Made by a program: the position numbers and the translations under genes
NCBI RefSeq assembly: GCF_001597735.1
Contig: NZ_LUTS01000004.1
Span: forward strand, 186,001-250,000
Source of the DNA: Neptuniibacter pectenicola
GTDB taxonomy: Bacteria > Pseudomonadota > Gammaproteobacteria > Pseudomonadales > Balneatricaceae
Direction of reading: 5' to 3'
Length of the DNA: 64,000 nucleotides
Shown: in pieces, positions 36,708 through 45,319 of the stretch
Position numbering within the stretch: the stretch's first letter is position 1
Layout of the letters: each line of letters begins with the position of its first letter
The notes under the pieces: model-generated
The model's input: the letters and a program-made list of their open reading frames with translations, nothing else
The model's database searches: none
What the model was told of the DNA's origin: nothing

Positions 36708-38006
36708 ATGCCTATAGAACAAACGGAAGTCCAAGCTAAGATTATGCAGGTTTTAGACACCATTATGGAAGAATGGGACGACGACCTGGATGAAGAAGTA
36801 ACGTTAACGTCTAAGCTCGTTGAAGATGTGGGGTTTGCTTCAATAGACTTTGTGCAGTTTGCAGTGGCAATTGAGTCTGAATTTAAACAAAAACTGGGTT
36901 TCCAGGCTTTGTTGATGCAGGATGGCGCCTACGTAGATGATCTAAGTTTGCAGCAAGTGGTTGATTTTGTTTTTGCTCGTCTTAATGCAGATCCTGTCGC
37001 ACCAACATCTACAGCTCCGCCTAAGGAGAGTAATGTCCAGCGTATTGAATCTGTTGACGATAAAGTCACTGCTGAAATGGTTGAAGAGTTTCGCAAAATT
37101 ATTCGACCGTGTGCCCCTCATAGCGTGCCGAGTAAGAAGAATAAGCCCGCTGTTTTTATTCTTTCCCCGCCACGGTCAGGATCAACATTGCTACGTATAA
37201 TGTTGGCGGGTTGTCCTGAGCTGTTCGTGCCACCGGAATTACACTTACTGTCATATGTCGATATGAAAGAGCGTTTGGCTGCATTAGATGATGAGCATAA
37301 CCGTCATCTTCTTGAAGGCACGATTCGCGCCTTGATGCAGTTGAAAAACTGGTCAGGAGAAGAGGCGAGAAAATTCTCTATAGCTTGTGAAGCGAACGGT
37401 ATGAGTTGTCAGGCCTTTTATAATATCTTACAGCTTGCGGCGGGTGACCGTTTGCTGGTTGATAAAACACCGACCTATGCGGTGAACTTAGATATTCTTA
37501 AAAATGCTGAAACTGATTTTGAGAATGCGAAGTATATCCACTTGCAACGTCACCCATGTGGCACTATCCGTTCATACGAAGAATCAAAACTAACGCGTAT
37601 GATGCCGTTGATGAAAGATAGCGAATTTTCGAGCCGTGCCTTGGCCGAAATGACATGGCTAACTTGCCATCAAAATACATTGGAATTTGCCGAACAGGTG
37701 CCTTCAGATCGAATCCTTGCGGTTCAGTATGAAAACTTAGTGAAGCAGCCTGAAATTGAGATGCGTCGTGTGTGCGACTTCTTAGGTGTCGATTTCAACC
37801 CAGAAATGCTGAATCCTTATAAAGATCAGGATCAGCGTATGACTGATGGAGTGGATGTGGCGTCTAAAATGAGTGGCGACCTTAAGTTTCACCTACATCA
37901 GAATATTGACCCAACGGCTGCTGATCGTTGGCGCCAGTTCTATTCTGAAGAGATTTTAGGTGATGTGACTAAAGACGTTGCTAAGCGTTGTGGTTACGAC
38001 ATCTGA
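36708..38006 (+). CDS. ACP-sulfotransferase fusion protein
   Basis: A 432-aa two-domain protein. Residues 1-95 form an acyl carrier domain with the phosphopantetheine Ser45 in DVGFASID (Ala in place of the usual Asp before Ser). After a linker comes a sulfotransferase (about 140-430) with the PAPS loop PPRSGSTLL (154-162), PPELHLLSY, DKTPTYAVN and the YIHLQRHPCGTIRSY 3'-phosphate region. The ATG at 36708 is preferred because GAAGG sits 8 bp upstream; a TTG at 36693 would overlap that site. ACP-ST pairs are known from curacin (CurM) and cyanobacterial olefin synthases, where sulfation of a beta-hydroxyl acyl-ACP drives decarboxylation to a terminal alkene. It is the last gene of the cluster. 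Confidence 0.88.
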   Translation: MPIEQTEVQAKIMQVLDTIMEEWDDDLDEEVTLTSKLVEDVGFASIDFVQFAVAIESEFKQKLGFQALLMQDGAYVDDLSLQQVVDFVFARLNADPVAPTSTAPPKESNVQRIESVDDKVTAEMVEEFRKIIRPCAPHSVPSKKNKPAVFILSPPRSGSTLLRIMLAGCPELFVPPELHLLSYVDMKERLAALDDEHNRHLLEGTIRALMQLKNWSGEEARKFSIACEANGMSCQAFYNILQLAAGDRLLVDKTPTYAVNLDILKNAETDFENAKYIHLQRHPCGTIRSYEESKLTRMMPLMKDSEFSSRALAEMTWLTCHQNTLEFAEQVPSDRILAVQYENLVKQPEIEMRRVCDFLGVDFNPEMLNPYKDQDQRMTDGVDVASKMSGDLKFHLHQNIDPTAADRWRQFYSEEILGDVTKDVAKRCGYDI

Positions 38007-38029
38007 TTTGTGAAAGATAGCTTAATAAA

Positions 38030-38061
38030 ACGGAGGCTGTGTTTCACGCCTCCGTTTTTTT
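38030..38061 (+). terminator. Strong rho-independent terminator ending the lipid cluster
   Basis: Eight-bp GC-rich stem ACGGAGGC / GCCTCCGT with a 10-nt loop and seven T residues, 24 bp after the ACP-sulfotransferase stop. It separates the cluster from trpGDC. Confidence 0.9.
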
Positions 38062-38258
38062 ATGTCTAAATTATGTTGATGCGTATCTATTTACGGTCTA
38101 CTCGCCTATCGAACTGAAGATTTCTTCTATCGTACCGATTTCAGCTATGGGGTGGGTTTAGAAAAGTATGGTAGGATCACAAGCTTATATTGTTGTGCTA
38201 TTCCGGTATGCGCAGAGTGAATATTCGGTAAGAAAATCAGGAATGGAACGGACGTTTT

Positions 38259-38843
38259 ATGTTACTAATGATCGATAACTACGACTCTTTTACCTACAAC
38301 GTAGTGCAGTACTTCGGTGAGTTGGGTGCAGATGTTCAAGTCTATCGTAATGATGAAATTACGGTTGAAGAGATTGAAGCGCTTAACCCTGACCATCTGG
38401 TGATATCCCCGGGTCCCTGTACGCCGAATGAAGCAGGTGTGTCGGTCGCGGCTATTAAATATTTTACTGGTAAGTTGCCGATCTTGGGTATCTGCTTGGG
38501 GCATCAAAGTATTGGGCAAGCCTTTGGCGGTACTATTGTCCGTGCGAAGCAGGTGATGCACGGTAAGACCTCACCGGTTTATCACAATGATAATGGTGTG
38601 TTTAGCGGGTTAAATAACCCGGTGGAAGTCACCCGTTATCACTCTCTAGTTATTGACCAAAAAACACTGCCCGATTGTTTAGAAATAACATCATGGACCC
38701 AAGATGAAGCGGGGCAGTTGGATGAGATTATGGGTGTTCGCCATAAAACCTATGATATTGAAGGCGTGCAGTTCCACCCAGAATCAATCTTGACCGATCA
38801 GGGCCATGAGCTTTTAGCTAACTTTCTGAAACGAACTAAATAA
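38259..38843 (+). CDS. trpG: TrpG, anthranilate synthase component II (glutamine amidotransferase)
   Basis: Class I glutamine amidotransferase that supplies ammonia to TrpE. At 194 aa it has the N-terminal [16 protein letters not shown], the oxyanion region [11 protein letters not shown], the nucleophile Cys in [16 protein letters not shown] and the catalytic His-Glu pair in VQFHPES. It is the first gene of trpGDC. In this group the same enzyme often also serves p-aminobenzoate synthesis with PabB; no pabB is seen here. It is separated from trpE by the 23-kb cluster. Confidence 0.96.
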   Translation: MLLMIDNYDSFTYNVVQYFGELGADVQVYRNDEITVEEIEALNPDHLVISPGPCTPNEAGVSVAAIKYFTGKLPILGICLGHQSIGQAFGGTIVRAKQVMHGKTSPVYHNDNGVFSGLNNPVEVTRYHSLVIDQKTLPDCLEITSWTQDEAGQLDEIMGVRHKTYDIEGVQFHPESILTDQGHELLANFLKRTK

Positions 38844-38867
38844 ACTGGTGCTATTAAGGATACTCTT

Positions 38868-39890
38868 ATGGATATAACACAAGCATTGGCTGCAACGGTT
38901 GGGCGCCAGAACTTATTAGAATCAGAAATGAAGTCAGTGATGATGCAGATCATGACAGGCAACGCGACGGATGCACAAATTGGTGGGTTATTGGTTGCCT
39001 TGCGCATGAAAGGGGAGAGTGTTGCTGAGATTATTGGTGCTGCCAATGTCATGCGTGAATTAGCGATCCCTGTATCTATCTCAATACCTAATGCGGTAGA
39101 TATTGTGGGTACAGGGGGGGATAGCGCGAACCTCTTTAACGTTTCAAGTGCTAGCTCGTTTGTGGTTGCTGCCGCTGGTGGTCGTGTTGCAAAGCACGGT
39201 AATCGCTCGGTTTCTTCCAACTCAGGGTCTGCTGATTTACTCGAGATTGCAGGTATTAATTTAGAGCTGAATCCCGAGCAGATTGCACAATGTATTGAGC
39301 AGGTCGGACTTGGTTTTATGTTTGCCCCTCAGCATCATACGGCGATGAAACATGCCGTTGGGCCCCGTAAAGAGATGGGGTTACGAACATTATTTAATAT
39401 TTTAGGGCCTCTCACTAACCCAGCAGGTGTGAAACACTACCTGTTAGGCGTATTCGATAAAACGTTGTGTAAACCGATGGCTGAAGCACTTAAATCGTTG
39501 GGGGCTGTTCATGCCATGGTTGTCCATGCAGCGGAAGGTCTAGATGAAATTAGCTTAGCAGGCGATACCTTTGTCGCTGAGCTGAAAAATGGCGAAATTT
39601 CAGAATATATTATGACAGCGGAAGATGCGGGTTTAAGTATTCAGTCTCTCGATGGCTTACAGGTTGATGGTTCTGCTGAAAGTTTAGCGTTAATTCAAGC
39701 CGCCTTTAGCGGTCAGAATATGAAAGCAATAGATATGATCTCTCTGAATGCGGGGGCTGCGCTCTATGTTGCTGGAGAAGCGTCAGACCTTAAGGACGGC
39801 GTGCGTAAGGCTAAAGAGGCTATTTTAAGTGGCGCTGCGGCGGCTAAAGTTAAAGAATTGGCCGATTTTAGCCAAGGGTTTAAAGGTTAA
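38868..39890 (+). CDS. trpD: TrpD, anthranilate phosphoribosyltransferase
   Basis: Transfers phosphoribose from PRPP to anthranilate, second committed step to tryptophan. The 340-aa protein has the helical N-terminal domain ([23 protein letters not shown]), the Gly-rich PRPP loop [35 protein letters not shown], and [33 protein letters not shown] (shown here as family landmarks). Spacing of 24 bp to trpG and 3 bp to trpC indicates one transcript. Confidence 0.96.
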   Translation: MDITQALAATVGRQNLLESEMKSVMMQIMTGNATDAQIGGLLVALRMKGESVAEIIGAANVMRELAIPVSISIPNAVDIVGTGGDSANLFNVSSASSFVVAAAGGRVAKHGNRSVSSNSGSADLLEIAGINLELNPEQIAQCIEQVGLGFMFAPQHHTAMKHAVGPRKEMGLRTLFNILGPLTNPAGVKHYLLGVFDKTLCKPMAEALKSLGAVHAMVVHAAEGLDEISLAGDTFVAELKNGEISEYIMTAEDAGLSIQSLDGLQVDGSAESLALIQAAFSGQNMKAIDMISLNAGAALYVAGEASDLKDGVRKAKEAILSGAAAAKVKELADFSQGFKG

Positions 39891-39893
39891 TAG

Positions 39894-40703
39894 ATGTCTG
39901 ATACACCAACAATTTTAAAGAAAATACTGGCGCGTAAAGCTGAAGAAGTCGCTGAACGTCAACCTAAGGTTTCTATTGCTGACCTACAGCAGCGGATTGC
40001 CGATCAGAAAGGTTCTGCGTTTGACCCTCGTGGTTTTGCCGACAGTATGGCAAAAAGTATTGCTGCTGGTCGTTCAGCGGTTATTGCGGAAGCTAAAAAG
40101 CATAGTCCCTCTAAAGGTCTGTTACGTGACCCTTTTATCCCTGCGGATATCGCCCAATCATATGAGCGTGGTGGAGCCAGCTGTTTATCTGTTTTAACGG
40201 ATAAAGACTACTTTCATGGGAGTGAGGACTATTTGATGCAAGCGCGGGCTGCCTGTGGGTTGCCGGTGATCCGTAAAGATTTTATTGTGGACCCTTACCA
40301 AGTTTATGAAGCAAGAGCGATTGGCGCTGACTGTATTTTGTTGATTGCTGCAGCGTTAAGCGACCAACAGATGGCTGACCTGAATAGCTTAGCGAATGAG
40401 CTCGGAATGGATGTACTGATTGAAGTGCATGGCGCGGACGAGTTAGCGAGAACGCTGCCGCTTAACACCCGATTGGTTGGTATTAATAACCGTAACCTGC
40501 ATACTTTCGAAGTGTCGTTGAACAATACCTATGACCTGTTGGCTTCAATTCCAGATGATAGAATTGTTGTGACAGAGAGTGGTATCCATAGCATTGAAGA
40601 TGTACATGCTATGCGTGAGCATAATGTGCATGCTTTCCTTGTGGGGGAAGCATTTATGCGTGCTGAGAACCCAGGTCAAAAACTTAAAGAATTATTTGCA
40701 TAA
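39894..40703 (+). CDS. trpC: TrpC, indole-3-glycerol phosphate synthase
   Basis: TIM-barrel enzyme that closes the indole ring from CdRP. At 269 aa it is monofunctional, without the TrpF fusion seen in enterics. Landmarks are the N-terminal [27 protein letters not shown], the catalytic Lys regions ([12 protein letters not shown] and [12 protein letters not shown]), [13 protein letters not shown] and VTESGI. It starts 3 bp after trpD and is followed 11 bp later by an OsmC-like gene, an adjacency also seen in Pseudomonas. Confidence 0.96.
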   Translation: MSDTPTILKKILARKAEEVAERQPKVSIADLQQRIADQKGSAFDPRGFADSMAKSIAAGRSAVIAEAKKHSPSKGLLRDPFIPADIAQSYERGGASCLSVLTDKDYFHGSEDYLMQARAACGLPVIRKDFIVDPYQVYEARAIGADCILLIAAALSDQQMADLNSLANELGMDVLIEVHGADELARTLPLNTRLVGINNRNLHTFEVSLNNTYDLLASIPDDRIVVTESGIHSIEDVHAMREHNVHAFLVGEAFMRAENPGQKLKELFA

Positions 40704-40714
40704 GGTCGTATCTG

Positions 40715-41128
40715 ATGAGCATGAGCGCCAAAGTTAAATGGGACGGTGATGTACGCTTTCAAGGTACAACCGGCTCTGGTTTTGATGTAATGATTGATGG
40801 AGAGCTTCAGAAAGGGCCACGCCCAATGGAGTTGATCCTTTTAGGGTTGGGCGGTTGTACGAGTTATGATGTTGTCGGTATCTTAAAGAAAACACGACAA
40901 GATGTAGTGGATTGCGTGGCTGAAATTGAAGCGGAGCGAGCGGATACAGTCCCATCCGTTTTTACTAAAATTCACGTTAAGTTCGTGGTCAGTGGTCGGG
41001 GGCTTAATGCGAAGAAAGTAGAGCGTGCCGTGAGCCTGTCCGCAGAACAGTATTGTTCAGCTTCAATTATGTTAGAAAAGGGTGGTGTTGAGATTACCCA
41101 CAGCTTTGAGATTGTTGAAGTCGCGTAA
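40715..41128 (+). CDS. OsmC/OhrA-family protein
   Basis: A 137-aa protein of the OsmC superfamily, small homodimeric thiol peroxidases and related proteins. Both family cysteines are present: LGLGGCTSYDVVGIL near residue 49 and SAEQYCSASIML near residue 112. The organic-hydroperoxide subfamily and the YhfA-like subfamily cannot be separated by eye; the short N-terminus and GPRPMELILLGLGGC fit YhfA-like members. It lies 11 bp after trpC and is followed by a strong terminator, so it is probably the last gene of the trp transcript. An internal ATG at 40721 is an alternative start. Confidence 0.88.
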   Translation: MSMSAKVKWDGDVRFQGTTGSGFDVMIDGELQKGPRPMELILLGLGGCTSYDVVGILKKTRQDVVDCVAEIEAERADTVPSVFTKIHVKFVVSGRGLNAKKVERAVSLSAEQYCSASIMLEKGGVEITHSFEIVEVA

Positions 41129-41156
41129 ATAATAGAACGTTCTGGTTAGACTGATA

Positions 41157-41188
41157 ACGAGCTGCCTGATAAGGCCGCTCGTTTTTTT
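41157..41188 (+). terminator. Rho-independent terminator after trpGDC-osmC
   Basis: Stem ACGAGC / GCTCGT with a 14-nt loop and seven T residues, 28 bp after the OsmC-like gene. Confidence 0.85.
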
Positions 41189-41330
41189 GTTTAAGCGTGG
41201 AGTAATGTAAAATATACGATATAGTATGTGCGCTTTAATGTTACTTACTCTTTGATTTTATTGAATGTTTATTCAGGATTGAATGGTTTTTCTTTTAGAA
41301 AATGAAAAACAAATAAGGATAATCAGATAG

Positions 41331-42974
41331 ATGCGCTTATCAATATCAAAAGCATTGGCACTTGGGATTGTCTCGCTACAAGTGATTACTGTGTGCGTTA
41401 TTTTAGCGTCCTCGTACCTCAGTACTGAGCAGGTGCTCATCGGCCATGCTCAGCAGCTTATGCGTAATTTATCGCGAGAAGTGATCGACCGCTCTGAAGA
41501 GTTTTTGGCGCCGGCTCGCTCGGCGGTAAGCTTAACAGGCCGCTTGGCGCATCATCAGGTTGTGAGTTCTGAAAAACCTGATGAAATGGAACAATACTTC
41601 TTTGATCAGTTGATTTTGCATCCCCATATTGCAGGTATCTATTACGGTAATTTAGCGGGGGAGTTTCACTTTGTTCGCCGCTCCATCGAGGATGCCGCCT
41701 TCCACATTAAGCGAGTTAAAGAGGACTCGAAAGGGCGTTCTGTTTTGAATCGTTGGTTTGGGGAGGATCACAGCCTAATCAAAAGTGAAACGGATCCAAA
41801 TGATGCTTACGATCCGCGTACGCGTCCTTGGTTTAAAAAGGCGCTGATGGAGCGGAAGCAGATCTGGACCGATCCATACCTTTTCTTCACGTCAAATACC
41901 CCAGGTATTACTGTGGCTAGCCCCGTCTTTTCTAAGGGAGGGGACGTGCTAGGGGTTGTTGGCGTTGATATTGACCTTTCATCCCTGTCTGATTTTTTAG
42001 GCTTTCTTGAGCTTAGTGAACATGCCTCGGCGTTAATTTTAAATAATAACGGTGATGTTATTGCTCATAGAAGTAATGGGCCACTTTATACCGAAGACGC
42101 GAACACCGGTGTGCGTAGGTTGATGCACATTGATGAAGTTAAAAGTAATGCTGCTCGTGCAGCGGTTAAATCCTTAGGCAAAAAGCCGGGTTGGTATGTA
42201 TTAAACACGGCCATGAACACCAGTTTTGAGCATGATGGCAAAACATATCAGACTGTCTTTACCCCCTTTTCGGATAACTGGCCTTGGTTGTTGGGTATCT
42301 ATGTGCCGGAGGATGATTTTTTAACGGAGATCAAAGCGAACCGTAAGCTAAATATTCTGCTTGCCTTAGCCATCACATTTGTCAGTGTAATTATTGGCGT
42401 TATGTTTGCGCGCTCCCTCTCAAGACCCATACTCTCCTTACAGAAAAGCGTGAACGCTGTAAAAAATGGTGAGTTAGAAGTTGATATAGACAAATCGGGC
42501 AGTGTGTTTAGTGATATAGACGAAACCACGACGGCTTTCTCTAATATGATCGCCTTTCTAAAAGATAATCGGACAAAAAACCAAGATTTAAAAAAGCAGC
42601 TGTCACATCAAGCGCATTTCATGGAGGCCGTATTGGCCGCCATTGATGACGGCGTTGTGGTATGCGATATCGATGGGAAGCTGATCTACTCAAGCCGTGT
42701 TGTCATGCGCTTGAGAGGATTGCCTGAAGATGAACGGTTAGATCGGTTTGATGATGTGCCGTTTAAATTATTTGCCGCTGATGGCAAAACCTTACTCTCA
42801 AAAGCTCAATGGCCTATCTATCGTGCGTTATCGGAAGAGATGATTACCGAAGAGGACGTGATTATTGAATCTGCGCTTGGGGTGCGTAAACACCTATTGA
42901 TCAGTGGTAAGGCAATATTTGATACTAATGGTGAAAAACTTGGCGCATATATTTCGATGCGTCCCTATGCCTAA
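41331..42974 (+). CDS. Membrane sensor (dCache-HAMP-PAS) lacking an output domain
   Basis: A 547-aa inner-membrane protein. Order: transmembrane helix (about 9-30), periplasmic double-Cache-like domain (about 35-325, with YDPRTRPWFKKALM, SNTPGITVASPVF and GVVGVDIDLSSL), second transmembrane helix (about 338-358), HAMP (about 360-410), a short coil and a PAS domain (about 430-545). It then stops at TAA. No methyl-accepting, histidine kinase, GGDEF or EAL domain follows, and the 200 bp downstream have no continuing frame. The protein may be a truncated receptor or a stand-alone sensor that signals through partners. It is flanked by terminators, so it is probably monocistronic. Confidence 0.8.
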   Translation: MRLSISKALALGIVSLQVITVCVILASSYLSTEQVLIGHAQQLMRNLSREVIDRSEEFLAPARSAVSLTGRLAHHQVVSSEKPDEMEQYFFDQLILHPHIAGIYYGNLAGEFHFVRRSIEDAAFHIKRVKEDSKGRSVLNRWFGEDHSLIKSETDPNDAYDPRTRPWFKKALMERKQIWTDPYLFFTSNTPGITVASPVFSKGGDVLGVVGVDIDLSSLSDFLGFLELSEHASALILNNNGDVIAHRSNGPLYTEDANTGVRRLMHIDEVKSNAARAAVKSLGKKPGWYVLNTAMNTSFEHDGKTYQTVFTPFSDNWPWLLGIYVPEDDFLTEIKANRKLNILLALAITFVSVIIGVMFARSLSRPILSLQKSVNAVKNGELEVDIDKSGSVFSDIDETTTAFSNMIAFLKDNRTKNQDLKKQLSHQAHFMEAVLAAIDDGVVVCDIDGKLIYSSRVVMRLRGLPEDERLDRFDDVPFKLFAADGKTLLSKAQWPIYRALSEEMITEEDVIIESALGVRKHLLISGKAIFDTNGEKLGAYISMRPYA

Positions 42975-43071
42975 ATAGACAGCTAGCCGCACCATATTCT
43001 CCGTTTTAAGGCGGTGTTACGGGTGAATATGGGCAGTTAATAACCGTTGATCTGAGCTCTATAATCAGTGC

Positions 43072-43100
43072 TTGCATAAGGCTTGCAAGGTGCGTAATAT
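43072..43100 (+). promoter_or_regulatory. Sigma-70 promoter for rpsF-rpsR operon
   Basis: TTGCAT at 43072-43077 and TAATAT at 43095-43100 are separated by exactly 17 bp. Transcription would start near 43107, giving an 82-nt leader before rpsF. Confidence 0.7.
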
Positions 43101-43106
43101 TACGCG

Positions 43107-43188
43107 TCCTTTGGAGAACTATTTCCAATCTCCTTGCTGCCGGTCCACATGGTGTGTTCCGGGGGCTATTAACCCGAAAGGAGCTAAA
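43107..43188 (+). promoter_or_regulatory. Structured rpsF leader, candidate S6:S18 autoregulatory element
   Basis: The predicted 5' UTR contains a hairpin built from CCGG-tc-CACA-tgg-TGTG-tt-CCGG (43140-43162). It is preceded by a weaker GGAGA/TCTCC stem and followed by the AAAGGAG ribosome-binding site. Many bacterial rpsF leaders carry an S6:S18-binding element with exposed CCG bases. The match here is by location and general form, not by covariance search. Confidence 0.5.
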
Positions 43189-43626
43189 ATGCGTCATTAT
43201 GAAATCGTATTTCTGGTTCACCCGAACCAGAGTGAGCAGGTTTCTGCGATGGTTGAGCGTTACACCTCTCTTATTGAAGGTGCTGAAGGCACAATCCATC
43301 GTTTAGAAGACTGGGGCCGTCGTCAGTTGGCTTACCCAATCAACAATGCTCATAAAGCACACTACATCCTGATGAACATCGAATGTAATCAGGAAACACT
43401 AGACGAGCTGGAAAATCTTTTCCGTTACAACGATGCAGTTCTGCGTAACATGATTATCCGTCGTAAAGAAGCGATCACTGAGATCTCTCCAATCAAAGCT
43501 GCAGAATCTCGCGAAGAGCGTAAGCCTCGTCGTGATGACAAACCAGCTGAAAAGCCAGCTGAAGAAGCTGCTCCGGCACCAGCACCTGTTGCTGAAGCTG
43601 AAGCATCTGAAGAAGCAGCTGAGTAA
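43189..43626 (+). CDS. rpsF: Ribosomal protein bS6
   Basis: Small-subunit protein S6, which binds with S18 to the central domain of 16S rRNA. The start is the ATG at 43189, six bases after AAAGGAG; an open frame extends upstream to 43072 but crosses the promoter and leader. The 145-aa product begins [18 protein letters not shown] and contains [14 protein letters not shown] and HYILMNIE. An acidic Ala/Glu/Pro-rich tail occupies the last 45 residues; E. coli S6 also has an acidic tail, to which glutamates are added by RimK. Confidence 0.97.
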   Translation: MRHYEIVFLVHPNQSEQVSAMVERYTSLIEGAEGTIHRLEDWGRRQLAYPINNAHKAHYILMNIECNQETLDELENLFRYNDAVLRNMIIRRKEAITEISPIKAAESREERKPRRDDKPAEKPAEEAAPAPAPVAEAEASEEAAE

Positions 43627-43649
43627 TTTAATTTCTGAGGAGAGATACA

Positions 43650-43877
43650 ATGGCTCGTTTTTTCCGCCGTCGTAAGTTCTGCCGTTTTACGGCTGAAGGT
43701 GTTCAAGAGATCGATTATAAAGATCTGGACACACTAAAAGGTTATGTAACCGAAACTGGTAAGATCGTACCTAGCCGCATCACAGGTACTAAAGCTCGTT
43801 ACCAGCGTCAGTTGGCAACTGCTATTAAGCGCGCACGTTTTGTTGCGTTACTACCTTACACTGATAGTCATCAGTAA
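43650..43877 (+). CDS. rpsR: Ribosomal protein bS18
   Basis: Small-subunit protein of 75 aa, partner of S6. The sequence [17 protein letters not shown], then [22 protein letters not shown] and [15 protein letters not shown], is the standard S18 pattern. A good GAGGAG site precedes the ATG. It lies 23 bp after rpsF in the conserved rpsF-rpsR order. Confidence 0.98.
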   Translation: MARFFRRRKFCRFTAEGVQEIDYKDLDTLKGYVTETGKIVPSRITGTKARYQRQLATAIKRARFVALLPYTDSHQ

Positions 43878-43893
43878 ACGGTAGGAGAGTCGC

Positions 43894-44745
43894 ATGCGAG
43901 CCTTGGCCGAACTGGTCATGAAAGGCCGTAAACAAGCGGCTTTTGTGGCAGTTATTGCCGCCTTGCTACCACTGCTCTATTGGGTAAGTGCAGCAGCCGT
44001 CGCTTTGGTCACTTTAAGACAGGGACCAAAAGATGGAGCCAAAGTGCTTGTTTGGGCTTTTTTGCCCGCAGGCGCTTGGGCATACAGTGGGGACCCGACA
44101 CCACTGGCCGTGATACTAGGTGTATTTCTTCTAGCTATCGCATTAAGACGTACAGCAAGTTGGCCGCAGGTGCTTATGTTAGCACTGCCGGTTGGCGTTA
44201 TTGCTGGTTTAGCTCTGGAAACAGTACTAGATGGTCTTTTAGGTCAAGTTGTAGAAGCAACTGAACAGTTTCTTTTGCAGTCGGCAAGTCAGTCAACCGA
44301 GAGCGTAACGCTCGATAAAGAGCGCTTAAAGCTGCTTTTGTTAGGTGGATTGGCATCAGTGCATACAGCAACAATGTTGCTGTGCTTGATACTGGCGCGT
44401 TCGTGGCAATCAGGATTGTTTAATCCTGGGGGCTTTCAGACGGAGTTTCATCAATTGAGACTGCCTCTGAAATATACAGGCGTGTTAGTAGCTGTGTTAT
44501 TAGTTTTTGCTCAGTTTGAGCTCGACTTTATGCGCTGGTTACCCTTGTTACTGCTTCCTTGGATCTTTGCGGGTTTCGCATTGGTGCATGGTAGTTTGGC
44601 TAAACGTGATTTAGGCAGGTCCTGGCTGATAGTGTTTTATCTATCAGTTATTTTTATGGGACCTTATGTGATTACGCTGCTGGTTTTTGCGGCTGCTATC
44701 GATTCGTTAGTTGATATCAGGTCACGCATACCAGCCACGAACTAG
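43894..44745 (+). CDS. DUF2232/YybS-like polytopic membrane protein
   Basis: A 283-aa integral membrane protein with about seven or eight hydrophobic segments, for example AAFVAVIAALLPLLYWVSAA, VLVWAFLPAGAWAY and VLMLALPVGVIAGLAL. Similar membrane proteins occur between rpsR and rplI in Pseudomonas, and the YybS/DUF2232 family is found near rplI in Firmicutes; function unknown. It begins 16 bp after rpsR and ends 36 bp before rplI, so it is translated from the ribosomal-protein transcript. No catalytic motif is visible. Confidence 0.82.
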   Translation: MRALAELVMKGRKQAAFVAVIAALLPLLYWVSAAAVALVTLRQGPKDGAKVLVWAFLPAGAWAYSGDPTPLAVILGVFLLAIALRRTASWPQVLMLALPVGVIAGLALETVLDGLLGQVVEATEQFLLQSASQSTESVTLDKERLKLLLLGGLASVHTATMLLCLILARSWQSGLFNPGGFQTEFHQLRLPLKYTGVLVAVLLVFAQFELDFMRWLPLLLLPWIFAGFALVHGSLAKRDLGRSWLIVFYLSVIFMGPYVITLLVFAAAIDSLVDIRSRIPATN

Positions 44746-44781
44746 ACTGCATTTATTTGCAGAACAGAAGAGGTTTACGAG

Positions 44782-45228
44782 ATGGAAGTTATTCTGCTCG
44801 AGAAAATTGGTAAGCTAGGTAACCTCGGTGACAAAGTTTCCGTAAAAAGCGGTTTCGGTCGCAACTACCTAGTACCGCAGGGCAAAGCTGTTCCTGCAAC
44901 TGCAACGAATGTTGCAAAATTTGAAGAGCGCCGTGCTGAACTAGAAGCTGCTGCTGCAGAAAAACTAGCAGTTGCTACAGCACGTGCGGAAGCACTGAAC
45001 GAACTTCAGGTAACTATCACATCTAAGTGTGGTGACGAAGGTAAATTGTTCGGTTCTATCGGTACTCGTGATATTGCTGATGCGATCACAGCTGCTGGCG
45101 CTAATGTTGATAAAAGCGAAGTTCGTTTACCAGAAGGTGCATTGCGCGCTATTGGTGAATTCGGAATCGATATTCAGCTTCACGCTGAAGTAACAGCAAC
45201 AGTTAACGTAGCTGTTATTGGCGAGTAA
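44782..45228 (+). CDS. rplI: Ribosomal protein bL9
   Basis: Large-subunit protein of 148 aa with two globular domains joined by a long helix. The N-terminal domain reads [22 protein letters not shown] and [13 protein letters not shown]. The connecting helix is Ala/Glu-rich, and the C-terminal domain has [14 protein letters not shown] and [11 protein letters not shown] strong terminator follows directly. Confidence 0.98.
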   Translation: MEVILLEKIGKLGNLGDKVSVKSGFGRNYLVPQGKAVPATATNVAKFEERRAELEAAAAEKLAVATARAEALNELQVTITSKCGDEGKLFGSIGTRDIADAITAAGANVDKSEVRLPEGALRAIGEFGIDIQLHAEVTATVNVAVIGE

Positions 45229-45262
45229 TCGCCTTTAGCTAAGTACAACTGTGCTGTAATAT

Positions 45263-45298
45263 AAAGCACCGCAGGGTTAATCCTGCGGTGCTTTTTTG
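45263..45298 (+). terminator. Strong rho-independent terminator after rplI
   Basis: Twelve-bp stem AAGCACCGCAGG / CCTGCGGTGCTT with a short GTTAAT loop and a T run, 35 bp after rplI and 22 bp before dnaB. Confidence 0.92.
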
Positions 45299-45319
45299 TT
45301 TTTAGGCCGCTGCTAAATT

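Noticed and set aside
43072-43188. 39-codon N-terminal extension of rpsF
   Set aside because: It runs through the promoter and structured leader; the ATG at 43189 has a strong AAAGGAG site and gives the normal S6 N-terminus.
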